Shown here: positions 12,926 through 25,800 of the stretch, one piece after another
How the letters are laid out: the number at the start of each line of letters is the position of its first letter
How positions within the stretch are numbered: the stretch's first letter is position 1
Source: Gibbula magus
Taxonomy: Eukaryota > Mollusca > Gastropoda > Trochida > Trochidae
DNA: 64,000 bases
Assembly (NCBI GenBank): GCA_936450465.1
Contig: OW388298.1
Location: 3,952,035-4,016,034, forward strand
Direction: 5' to 3'
Program-made: the position numbers and the translations under genes
Notes under the pieces: generated by a model
Databases searched by the model: none
The model's input: the letters and a program-made list of their open reading frames with translations, nothing else
Told to the model about the DNA's origin: nothing

Positions 12926-13634
12926 TATATATTTTCTACTCTAAAATGACTTGTTGATCAGCGGATTGTACACTCAGCAATCATCATGTGTTGTAACATA
13001 ATATCCTGGAAGTTTGCTGAGGTCAAAATTACATTTTCAATGTTAATCCAAATTAAAGTACAGTTGAATGTTGGCTGTTCTTCATTAAGTACTTACGACC
13101 AACTTACGATCAAACATCGTTAATAGATGCATGCCACTAAGACACATTGATATGCTGAATATGTGAAGATGTTGTGGCCCATGAGGACTCTAATACGTGC
13201 ACCTCGGACTGTGCTCTAATACTACACACGACTACTCATGTTACGGACGCTTCCCTCACATGAACTCTTATTCAGCGCAAACGTGTAAGCGCTCCCCACC
13301 AGAGAACTAGTGATCTCCCTTAGCTTCGCTTCCGTTTCCTGTTTGTGAAAAAAAGCACATGGCAATTACAGACTCTGATTGCAGCAACAATACTTGCGCT
13401 GTAAAGCACAGTTCTTTTTACCCTCTCTTTACCATTTTTACTGCTGTAATACTCGAGGTCTTCTGAGGATAAAGTGTATAAAAATACGAACTACGCTTGT
13501 GTCTTCATAGAAGATATGATAAAGCTTTCCATAGGTTCTTATTACACACATGTATTTACACAGCAGATAATTTGTCAATACTTGTGTAGTAGAATAAGAT
13601 GTGAATGTTCCAACTGACTTTCTGCTTAGGGGAT
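12926..13634. other. Intergenic, nothing recognised
   Basis: No gene, repeat array or recognisable element was seen between the end of the 30-bp array and the tRNA-like sequence. Confidence 0.45.
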
Positions 13635-13703
13635 ATCCCCCTGGCTCAACTGGTAGAGCACAGGTCTCTCAGCTGGAGGTCGGGTTCGTACCCCGCTGGT
13701 GAT
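13635..13703 (+). repeat. tRNA-like sequence (SINE head or tRNA pseudogene)
   Basis: The pol III A-box TGGCTCAACTGG is at 13642-13653 and a B-box-like GGTTCGTACCC at 13683-13693, at tRNA spacing. The T stem pairs at four of five positions. The loop has T where tRNAs keep A58, and the acceptor stem has two mismatches. A functional tRNA is therefore unlikely. Confidence 0.5.
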
Positions 13704-14229
13704 GATCTCTAGATCACTTCTGTTACACCGGGTTCATAGGGAGCCTATATATCCTTATTTATATTGCATACATTCTCGGTCTAGTATCAACTTGATAATG
13801 CAGATTATGCAAATAGAGATCATAATTGTGTTTAACGACTGCTTGCTGATCAAACTACATTAGGTCGAACTGGCGTTGACATACACTGGATCTGAAAAAA
13901 GGTTTAAACTTTTGACTAAATATCTTTATATTTGTGGCTCCCAAATATAGGTCATTAACTACATGTCCAAGTTGAAGAATAAGCAAAACTCCTTTAAAAT
14001 TTAAGACAAAACAATCAGTCATAACTCTCGTTAGTCTCATTCGCTGGCTCCATTAGGCCTCGCTACATTTCATGAATCGTTCTCTGTTAGCGAAGCTGCG
14101 CTAGTACAGCAAATTCAATTAAATGCAGCAAGTTTTAAGTTTGTGATAAGGGTTTGAGGTAGTTGAGATTTGATGAAGGCCTTGACTTTTGATGTACAGT
14201 AGCATATATATATAAACAAATAAAGCATG

Positions 14230-14235
14230 TTTATT
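14230..14235 (-). terminator. Possible poly(A) signal of gene A
   Basis: AATAAA on the minus strand, about 25 nt beyond the stop codon of gene A. That would make a very short 3' UTR, so a later signal may be the one used. Confidence 0.3.
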
Positions 14236-14259
14236 TTTTCTTGATATGTATTAACTTCA

Positions 14260-14345
14260 TCAAGCAAAACTACCTTTCTTTTTCAGATACGTATTCTCGT
14301 ACGTTGGTGATGTATTTGATGGTGGGGCAATGGGCTCTTCGTAAT
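14260..14345 (-). CDS. Gene A exon 10: C-terminal tail and stop
   Basis: An acceptor TTTACAG precedes 14345. The exon reads DYEEPIAPPSNTSPTYENTY then LKKKGSFA and a TGA at 14262-14260. Tyr595 lies in YEEP and Tyr609 in YENT, a Y-x-N motif of the kind bound by Grb2-type SH2 domains; the binding is an inference. It corresponds to the last exon of gene B, which also has a Y-x-N motif. Confidence 0.78.
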
Positions 14346-16769
14346 CTGTAAATATACCAGATACCACAACTCATTAAGAGATAGATAATACATGATTGAA
14401 CATTGTCATGTTTGTTTATGGCTGATATGAATCGACGTTTTCAAGGATGTAAGATGCTTGCTATTACAATTTTCAGCATTGACGTTTGTGGTAACACAAT
14501 TACCAGTGGTGCCCTGTTCGTTCTGGAAGGTCTTCAGTTCAGTGTACGTCTGTCTGTCCGAGTTGATGTGGTCCAAGTCACTGTAATGACTGGTAGCTGC
14601 TGGGAAAAGTTCGGAATTAACTTAAGATATAAACATTACACAGCGACAACAATATGAAAGCAGTTTCCTGTACAGGGGATATCCCCGAAGCACTATATAT
14701 AAACTTCCTACCCTGCGCTCTTGGCATTTGTTTTAAAGATTGTAAGATATTTGAAGCATAAGTAATGTTCATATTTTCTTTAGAACACTTTAATTGATAT
14801 GCGTTATATAGAAAACATTAGTTATATGTATGACAAGGCATGTTTTGGATTATATAAACCTTGAAATTAACAGTAAGACGAAAGAAGAAGAAGACGAAAT
14901 TGCGAAAAGTTTACAGACGTACGAACGGACGGACGCCGGACACCATGCCAGATGAGCTAATAAAAGTCACTATTTGTTGCTGTCATGTTATTAGTGTCAT
15001 TCTTTCAAGTGAAGTAATTACACTTTACTTACTGACTTTTTAACAAAAGTCTTTAATGCAGTATGCACCTTCAAACTCACACAATCATGAAACTGTCAAT
15101 TTCAATAAACGGTCACGGTCACTATGTACATTATTGGCATATCTAAAGCGAGAAGAATAAACAGATTGAACTCAAATAATCTAAAGTTTATTCACAGATC
15201 ATACGGTTGTAGACTTTTTCACAATTATCGTTAAAAAGGGACTGGAAGTTTAAAGGTGCATACATTGTGTTTCATAAAATTTTGTTTGGCTTTAATAGGT
15301 TCCAACTCACCTTATGTGCTGTCTATAGTACAATTAAATCCACTCAACTTGCATATCTATCCCCAATCGCCAACATATATCATTACTATATATATTACCA
15401 GTTTCCAATTAAACTTGAGTAACATCAGTATGCATGTGCAGAAACCGAAACTGCAGAAGATGAGAACTATCTTTGATTGGTGTATGCTATCATTTGGAAC
15501 ATTTTGGATTGGATACGGTTTTAAGTATAATTTGTCAAAGTACCAACTGAACTTTTGATGGCATTGATGCGATGATACACGTTGTTTATGTTACTGTTTC
15601 TATGATAAGATATGACTCACCTTGAACCTGTGGAACAGGGTTGGAGTTACCTGGTCCTCCTTTCTCTCTGATGGAGACAAACAGATTACATTCCATTTTA
15701 TCCATTTAATGTCTTAAATTAAATGGATTCTCAACATTAATTTGTTTTCTGAACTGCTGCAAACAGGTTGAGTTGATAAAATATAAAACGAGATTTGTCT
15801 TACTCTGACATTTTAAATTCATGACATTTCCGATTTTATTTTATTGTTGTATTATCAGTTTTGAAAAAGCATGTCTTACCTCTTAAACCATCCTGAAATG
15901 TGAATACGTTAACTAATTAGATAATGTGGATATTCATTGTGACGTTAGTTTCTTTAATCAATTGACATAATGTATATATAATTGTATACCATATATTTCA
16001 ACTTGCATATCATATTCTTAATGTCAATGGAGAAGGATTTCTATTGCATTGTATTATATTCTTGCTGGAGTTGTCACGTTGTATTTAAGGTTCATTACTG
16101 TGTAAACTTGCTAATCGTTTCTCGGCACTTGTATGTCAAAATTGGTTGTAATGTAATAATAGTCTATAAACATATTGTCGTTACAGTCTGTTATAGCTTA
16201 TGTCTTATTTCTTGTTATTTTAAAAGGTTTATGTTGGAAATGTCAGCAAGAAGTAATACTTTTACATTGTACATTACATTGAGGCTAGAGATCATATGTT
16301 ACATACGTGATTCCTTGAAGACTCCTCTCCTGTAGAGGAACACCAGAACAAGAACCAGAAGAGCCAGGAGACAGACGGCTGTTACAACTCCTGATATCAC
16401 CCCCACGTTAGATGTTGTACCAACTGAGTGGAATTTGGTCCCTGGACCTGGAAAGGGCGAGCTTGATGCAGAACCAAATAATGAAACATCTAGTCACATT
16501 GTCACATCAATTAACCAATGAGCCAAGCAAGTTCTGTTTGTATATTTTAAAAGTAAACTAATTCATCAACCGCTTTTATGGATAAAACCCAATCCTTTAC
16601 CATGATCTAGAAAATTAGCTTATGGTCAAGGCGCAACATTTGAACAAAATGCATCATCTTCATATATCTCACTCAATCTTTATAATCAATTGTGGGCTGG
16701 CATTTAATTAGGATCTACAGAGATAATGCATTCATCAGCTTCTCAAGGATACAAAATCATGAGTTTGTA

Positions 16770-16809
<40 letters not shown>

Positions 16810-16831
16810 GCTACTACTACTACTACTACTT

Positions 16832-16862
<31 letters not shown>

Positions 16863-19800
16863 AAGCCACTCTTATCTCCATTTCCTGTCATCGCAGCTGC
16901 TGTCTATGCAACACACGAATGGGTGATCAACTTGCTCTATTGCAGCAAACCTATATCACTCAGGATGTTGATGTTGATGAAAATGACAGTGAAGTAAAAT
17001 ATACAAACAGATACGAAACAATGATAATCAATTGAAATGTAATGAAACACATATATAATAACCTGCTGAATGATGTTCACATCATATATTTCAAACAAGA
17101 ACCACTTATCAATGATTGTATCCATCTACAGAAAAGACGACTCTTACAGAGAACATCTTTGAGCTTTGAGTTATTGTTTTTATCGTCAGTGTGGCTAGCT
17201 ACAGAACGTGTCCATACCTTTAGAGGTGGGTGTGAAGAGGAGTCGGTCTTGTCCCTGACTGTTCTCTACTTCTAGTACGTAGTCTATTGTTATTATCTTG
17301 AGTGACGCTGGCTACAGAACGTGTCGCTACCTTTAGAGGTGAGAGTGAAGAGGAGTTGGTCTCGTCCCTGACTGTTCTCTACTTCTAGTACGTAGTATAT
17401 TGTTATAATCGTGAGTGACGCTGGCTACATAACGTGTCCCTACCTCTAGAGGTGAGTGTGAAGAGGAGTTGGTCTCGTCCCTGACTGTTCTCTACTTCTA
17501 GTACGTAGTATATTGTTATAATCGTGAGTGACGCTGGCTACAGAACGTGTACCTACCTCTAGAGGTGAGTGTGAAGAGGAGTCGGTCTCGTCCCTGGCTG
17601 TTCTTTACTTCTAGTACGTAGTCCCCGTAGTCCTGTGTTTTGCTGATGTTGATGTAAAGCACAGACTGTAGACGGGTGTTGCTGATGGAGTGGATGGTGT
17701 CTCTGCTGATGTTTGTCAGACCTTCAGATCCCTGTCTGAACCAGCGGAACTCGGGAACTGGGTTTGCGATGACGTCAGCAACCAGAACAGCAGTCTCGTT
17801 GATTAGTTTGGCGACCACGTTCTCTAGTCTGTGTCGGAAGTCATGGCGTGGGGAACCTTGGTAGAGATGTGGGTGGAAATTCATTACAAATGAGCTAAAT
17901 AAATATTTTATATGTTTTCACTTGTTAAGGAATAGATGAATTAAAAAAACAGAATCCACTCAATGTGCACGTTATGAGTAACTATGGCTTTGACCTAAAT
18001 GGAGTTCTGTGTACAACAGGAATAAATTACATCATGAGAGTTTGTTTTGGGATGGTCATTATCCTGCAAACCTTGGCGAGCTAAATACATAGTGTTTATT
18101 CCTAATGCAGGATATTTACCCTATCAAAACACACGAGCATAACTTCTTTATCATGTAAAGTCATTCTTTATTCATTTTCCGCAAAAGAGCTTGGCAACAT
18201 TAATTCAAAGTTGAACTTATGTTTAACAACGCATAATGATATATGCAAATGAACCTGTGCTATTCTCACGGTAAAAACGACACAAAATAATACGATATGA
18301 GTTAAAATACTGGTTAGTTTGGCATGATCTAAACGTTCAATGTTTTAATACGTTTCAAATGCGTTTTACAAAAGAAGAATTCAAACTCGCTTTCGTGTAA
18401 TCATGACTGAAACTGGTGAGAGTTGCCTCCCTTCCGCTCGGTTGCAAATGGTAACCTTACATATCGTACGGAGAGCTAAAGTGAACATTAAACAGCTTAT
18501 TCTTAAATCTTCTCTCCGCAAAGCACATTATGCAACAGTGAAAATTGACGTTCGGCAAATGAATATATGCCCCAAACTGCCTTTGTTACCTGTGAGTATT
18601 TATAAAGTGTTGGCTCGGTAGATTTCAACTATTGGTTCTGCTTGATCATAACTATGCTTTGCACAATGTTCGTTTCGTTATTTCTTAAATTAATGTATAT
18701 GGAATGAAGCATGTATATTTACATGAAGATGATATGCTGTTACACCTGTTACGGCAACAGGCGTTCGAAATGTTAACATTTGTGACGCCATTTTCAAAAG
18801 GATTTCCGTCACTTGACCTCTGTAATTTGCATCTTTATCCGTTTATGACCCAACTGGATATAGAAAATATCCGTTGCCTTTATCCTGCCGAGAACACCAT
18901 CCATTGTATGATACATTATAATATACTAATTGCAATAATAAGTGGCGGGTCCCGCACATTTTGAAACATTTTGCATTTACTTTTTTAGAACCTTCCCCTT
19001 ACTTTACAATTGGGACACACTATGAAAGATACACATACACAGCACATTTAGATTTTTGGTTGTAGAATATTCTCCGGTCTGGGTGTTACGAGCGGAACAG
19101 AGAAAGGAGCCGTTGTGTAGACACTGGACTCTGTCAATAGTGAACTGGAGTCTGTTGGTGTCTCTCACAACTAGAACTGTGTCGTTGTCCACATTCCTGA
19201 TCTCCTGCTCTGCTGTTGGGTAGCTCTCCACGTTACAAGTCAGACTGACTGTTTCATTCTCCACCACTTCAGTCTTGTCCAGTGTCAGCTCGGGTCTGTC
19301 CAGATCTGTACATTCAAAATGGTTATTCTTTGATGAATTATTATTCTACGAAATGGAATAAAAATAACTTGTCCTGGAAATAGATCTTCTTCAAGCGAAC
19401 AGTTGTTTTTCACCTTTAAATTTGTCTACACTGTTTCATGACTCGAATCACAGTTTTTCCACGATTTCAATGGACTTTCATATTATTTATTGTTTCAGCA
19501 TAACGTGGAGATCACCATTAATTATATTTAAGAAATTAGTTCACCTTTCATTTTAAGGAAAATCAAGTAGACGTTTCTATTGGCCGACAGTGTATAACTT
19601 AAATTGTCAAACTTGTAATTAATCTTAACTGTATCAACTCACAGTACACAACCAAATTGATGGTTTTCTCCCGTGCATCTCCAATCCCATTCTCAGCTCG
19701 ACACGTGTAGCTCCCCTGGTCTGTCCGGGACACGTTGCTGATGCTGACAGAGTTCAGGCTGCTGGTGTCTGATCTCCAGCTGATAGTACAATCTGGGTTA

Positions 19801-22800
19801 CAATCAGCTGTACATGTGGCAGTGAAAGGTCCTGATCCCTCCACTCGTGCTGTACTGCCTTCTGGAGTCACTTGTACACTGTTGCCTGGACCATCTGAGG
19901 GATAGAAACATGACATATAGATCACTTGTACACTGTTGTCTGGACCATCAGAGGGATAGAAACATGACATATAGATCACTTGTACACTGTTGTCTGGACC
20001 ATCAGAGGGATCTCTTGTACAATTTTGCCTGCGTCATCTTACAGAATAAAAACGTCACATACACATTATGTTTTCACTGTTACCTGGACATATACACACA
20101 ACTACCGTCCAAAATAACACAATGTTGCAGCATTTCAAAGTCGATATGTTTCAGTTTCTCTAATCATGGTATCAAACTTCTTTTTTCACACCTGTTCAAA
20201 TAACAATGAGGTGCAAACATTGCTATTTTAAAAAAGGTTTATTTTGATTTTTGAGTTGAAAGTCAATACAATATGGAAATTATGTTGAACGGTTTATGCG
20301 ACCTGATGCACCCTCTTTTACTGAAATTCAGTGACACATTCCTACTTAGTCGAATCTTATCTCAAATGGACGGCCATTTCGTTTTTAAAGGTTATCCCCT
20401 CATGTGACATCAATGCTCTGGATACCAGGTGACATTATCAATTCTGACACATTGTCTTCCTTGTCAAAACTGTACAAGAAAACTTGTTTATCTTTTTGTA
20501 TATTTAATTTCTATGGTTGTTTGGTCCTACTTTAAGTGGTAAAAGTTAAGCTGTTTCGAGAGAAAATGAAGATTAAATCATATCAAGAACGAATTATTTG
20601 CTTATAGAAGAGATGGCAGCTGTAGTACAGCCTCGGTAAAAATCATGTATACTACCAGTGTAGTCATTCTGGCCTGGGAAAAGATGCATTATTATATACA
20701 AATCGCTTTACAATAACAACTAATAAAGTAACTACTCATTGAAGTGCCTGTCATTCTTTGGTTTTAAAATACCTACATGACTTTAGCAAGGTAAATATAT
20801 CCCGAAAATTACAAAAGTTTTATGGACCAATCATTACTTAACATTCCTGTGATGATAATGGACTGTTATTTCAGGAAAAACGTGGTGCCCTGAACTCAAA
20901 GATATATATGTTAATGAATCAGAAGATGTCATGTCATTCTGGCAAAAGTATTTAGCTACTACCGTATGCATCGACTTCAGCCTGTTTGATGGCTAAGAGT
21001 GATGGACCCAGAACCTTGGATATCGTTAACCCTGTAGTCAGTCAGCAGCTTTTAGTTTAGATCCTTCCAAGAGTCTACACGTGCAAGTCATGGGTTCTGG
21101 ATACAATTTACAGTGAAGATGACTAATACTCTTTTCAGAACATCATAATGGTTGAATGGTCCACGATTAGCCTTTTTCCTGCATGGGCATATAGCTGAAC
21201 TAGATTTTTTCCTTTTATTATCAAATCATTGAAAGATATGTTTTTAGTCAGAACTGATTTGATTCTGTTAAAATATGAAAATATATAATGCAATACATAC
21301 ATGCATCTCAGTATATCACCAATTGACAACTCAGAATTCTTTGTTATGTTTAGGTTATTTAAGATAAAATACAAGAACCGTCCAACAGCGTAATGAGCTG
21401 ACCTGGAAAGCCCATCGAGCTCCCCTTGGAAAACTGACGCGAGTGGTCAGGGTTGGTGTCATGAGGTGTCAGAGGCCTGACCTTCAGCAGCTGAGGGGAG
21501 CAAGTACCATAAACGACTGGATCTCTCGACGTCAACTTCCGCATCCTGGGACGCATTTCCAGGAGGTGAGTACTCCTGAGTGAGCTACCAGTAGCCAGAC
21601 AAGGTGGCACGCCTAGCCACGTACGTTTGGTCCCTTGAGTGGTTACGTACCACAGGTGCGGAAGTTAGTGGACGAGAGCAAGGTCCACTCGTCACCAGGG
21701 CTTACATTTCCTACATGAATTTATGACAAATGGATTACTTTGCGATGACTTCCAGCCTCCACAGTTGGTGTAAAAGTCTGTGAGCATGGCTGAGCGACGG
21801 ATGAATGGCGAAAAATGAAGTCAAGAGGCAAACACTCACGTTTAAAGATAGCCAAAAGAAAACGCACTATATCAAAGCAAACGGGCAGTGACAGTTGTAA
21901 GCTAACGGAGGGCGTAAGGCAACTCACTAGTGAGAGACGAATACAACTAGTCTCACGTAGGCTACTCAAGCAAAGTACGAATGGTAAAAGACAAAGTCGC
22001 AAGACGAGTGGCCTACACAACCGACATATGTTAGGCGACTCGCCAAGTGACGGGTGAAATGTGCAAAAGCGAGGGAAGCTGATAGCGAATGACTTACAAC
22101 CTACTAATGTAGGGTGTAGACACGCTCAGGCTAACGAAGGGCGTAGGCTACACAAGGGAATGATGAAAGCACGCATTATATGAAGAGTGGAGAGCATAGA
22201 CATGCTCTACCGAGGGCCGTCTGATAATGAGTGACCTGAACACTGAAGGAATATTGGAGGATCGGACTATGGCAGGCTTGGACAATTGGAGGGTCAAACA
22301 ACTAGTGAGACCTCAGTTGAATTATCTCCAATAGTAAGCGCCGAAACTAAGGTCGAGCGGCATGAGAAAAAAGGTCAATCCTAGTACATGTCATATCACT
22401 AATGGAGCTGTTCGTCAACAGTTTAGTTATTAGTGCTTGAAGCTCGCCTATACTGCCATATCACTAATGGAGCTGTTCGTCAACAGTTTAGTTATTAGTG
22501 CTTGAAGCTCGCCTGTACTGCCATATCACTAATGGAGCTGTTCGTCAACAGTTTAGTTATTAGTGCTTGAAGCTCGTCTGTACTGTCATATCACTAATGG
22601 AGCTGTTCCTCAACAGTTTAGTTATTAGTGCTTGAAGCTCGTCTGTACTGTCATATCACTAATGGAGCTGTTCGTCAACAGTTTAGTTATTAGTGCTTGA
22701 AGCTCGCCTGTACTGCCATATCACTAATGGAGCTGTTCATCAACAGTTTAGTTATTAGTGCTTGAAGCTCGCCTGTACTGCCATATCACTAATGGAGCTG

Positions 22801-25800
22801 TTCGTCAACAGTTTAGTTATTAATGCTTGAAGCTCGCCTGTACTGCCATATCACTAATGGAGCTGTTCGTCAACAGTTTAGTTATTAGTGCTTGAAGCTC
22901 GCCTGTACTGCCATATCACTAATGGAGCTGTTCGTCAGAAGTTTAGTTATTAGTGCTTGAAGCTCGCCTGTACTGCCATATCACTAATGGAGCTGTTCGT
23001 CAACAGTTTAGTTATTAGTGCTTGAAGCTCGCCTGTACTGCCATATCACTAATGGAGCTGTTCGTCAACAGTTTAGTTATTAGTGCTTGAAGCTCGTCTG
23101 TACTGTCATATCACTAATGGAGCTGTTCATCAACAGTTTAGTTATTAGTGCTTGAAGCTCGCCTGTACTGCCATATCACTAATGGAGCTGTTCGTCAACA
23201 GTTTAGTTATTAGTGCTTGAAGCTCGCCTATACTGCCATATCACTAATGGAGCTGTTCATCAACAGTTTAGTTATTAATGCTTGAAGCTCGTCTGTACTG
23301 TCATATCACTGATGGAGCTGTTCGTCAACAGTTTAGTTATTAGTGCTTGAAGCTCGCCTGTACTGCCATATCACTAATGGAGCTGTTCGTCAACAGTTTA
23401 GTTATTAGTGCTTGAAGCTCGCCTGTACTGCCATATCACTAATGGAGCTGTTCGTCAGAAGTTTAGTTATTAGTGCTTGAAGCTCGCCTGTACTGTCATA
23501 TCACTAATGGAGCTGTTCCTCAACAGTTTAGTTATTAGTGCTTGAAGCTCGCCTGTACTGCCATATCACCAATGGAGCTGTTCATCAACAGTTTAGTTAT
23601 TAGTGCTTGAAGCTCGCCTGTACTGCCATATCACCAATGGAGCTGTTCATCAACAGTTTAGTTATTAGTGCTTGAAGCTCGCCTGTACTGCCATATCACT
23701 AATGGAGCTGTTCGTCAGAAGTTTAGTTATTAGTGATTGAAGCTCGTCTGTACTGCCATATCACTAATGGAGCTGTTCGTCAACATTTAAGTTATTAGTG
23801 TTTGAAGCTCGCCTGTACTGCCATATCACTGATGGAGCTGTTCCTCAACAGTTTAGTTATTAGTGCTTGAAGCTCGCCTGTACTGCCATATCACTAATGG
23901 AGCTGTTCATCAACAGTTTAGTTATTAATGCTTGAAGCTCGCCTGTACTGCCATATCACTAATGGATATGTTCATCAACAGTTTAGTTATTAGTGCTTGA
24001 AGCTCGCCTGTACTGCCATATCACTAATGGAGCTGTTCATCAACAGTTTAGTTATTAATGCTTGAAGCTCGCCTGTACTGCCATATCACTAATGGAGCTG
24101 TTCGTCAACAGTTTAGTTATTAATGCTTGAAGCTCGCCTGTACTGCCATATCACTAATGGAGCTGTTCGTCAACAGTTTAGTTATTAGTGCTTGAAGCTC
24201 GCCTGTACTGCCATATCACTAATGGAGCTGTTCGTCAGAAGTTTAGTTATTAGTGATTGAAGCTCGTCTGTACTGCCATATCACTAATGGAGCTGTTCGT
24301 CAACATTTAAGTTATTAGTGTTTGAAGCTCGCCTGTACTGCCATATCACCAATGGAGCTGTTCATCAACAGTTTAGTTATTAGTGCTTGAAGCTCGCCTG
24401 TACTGCCATATCACCAATGGAGCTGTTCATCAACAGTTTAGTTATTAGTGCTTGAAGCTCGCCTGTACTGCCATATCACTAATGGAGCTGTTCGTCAGAA
24501 GTTTAGTTATTAGTGCTTGAAGCTCGCCTGTACTGCCATATCACTAATGGAGCTGTTCATCAACAGTTTAGTTATTAGTGCTTGAAGCTCGTCTGTACTG
24601 CCATATCACTAATGGAGCTGTTCGTCAACATTTAAGTTATTAGTGTTTGAAGCTCGCCTGTACTGCCATATCACTAATGGAGCTGTTCGTCAACAGTTTA
24701 GTTATTAGTGCTTGAAGCTCGTCTGTACTGCCATATCACTAATGGAGCTGTTCATCAACAGTTTAGTTATTAGTGCTTGAAGCTCGCCTGTACTGCCATA
24801 TCACTAATGGAGCTGTTAATCAACAGTTTAGTTATTAGTGCTTGAAGCTCGTCTGTACTGTCATATCACTAATGGAGCTGTTCATCAACAGTTTAGTTAT
24901 TAATGCTTGAAGCTCGCCTGTACTGCCATATCACTAATGGAGCTGTTCGTCAACAGTTTAGTTATTAGTGCTTGAAGCTCGCCTGTACTGCCATATCACT
25001 AATGGAGCTGTTCGTCAACAGTTTAGTTATTAGTGCTTGAAGCTCGCCTGTACTGCCATATCACTAATGGAGCTGTTCGTCAACAGTTTAGTTATTAGTG
25101 CTTGAAGCTCGCCTATACTGCCATATCACTAATGGAGCTGTTCATCAACAGTTTAGTTATTAGTGCTTGAAGCTCGCCTGTACTGCCATATCACTAATGG
25201 AGCTGTTCGTCAACAGTTTAGTTATTAGTGCTTGAAGCTCGTCTGTACTGTCATATCACTAATGGAGCTGTTCGTCAACAGTTTAGTTATTAGTGCTTGA
25301 AGCTCGTCTGTACTGTCATATCACTAATGGAGCTGTTCGTCAACAGTTTAGTTTTTAGTGCTTGAAGCTCGCCTGTACTGCCATATCACTAATAGAGTTG
25401 TTCGTCAACAGTTTAGTTATTAGTGCTTGAAGCTCGCCTGTACTGCCATATCACTAATGGAGCTGTTCGTCAACAGTTTAGTTATTAGTGCTTGAAGCTC
25501 GCCTGTACTGCCATATCACTAATGGAGCTGTTCGTCAGAAGTTTAGTTATTAGTGCTTGAAGCTCGCCTGTACTGCCATATCACTAATAGAGTTGTTCGT
25601 CAACAGTTTAGTTATAAGTGCTTGAAGCTCGCCTGTACTATCATATCACTAATGGAGCTGTTCGTCAACAGTTTAGTTATTAGTGCTTGAAGCTCGCCTG
25701 TACTGCCATATCACTAATGGAGCTGTTCGTCAGAAGTTTAGTTATTAGTGCTTGAAGCTCGCCTGTACTGCCATATCACCAATGGAGCTGTTCATCAACA

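Noticed and set aside
13635..13703. Functional tRNA gene
   Set aside because: A58 of the T loop is missing and the acceptor stem mispairs twice; kept only as a tRNA-like repeat.
16692..16997. Poly-Tyr and poly-Thr ORFs
   Set aside because: Translation of the (ACT)n tract in an intron of gene A.
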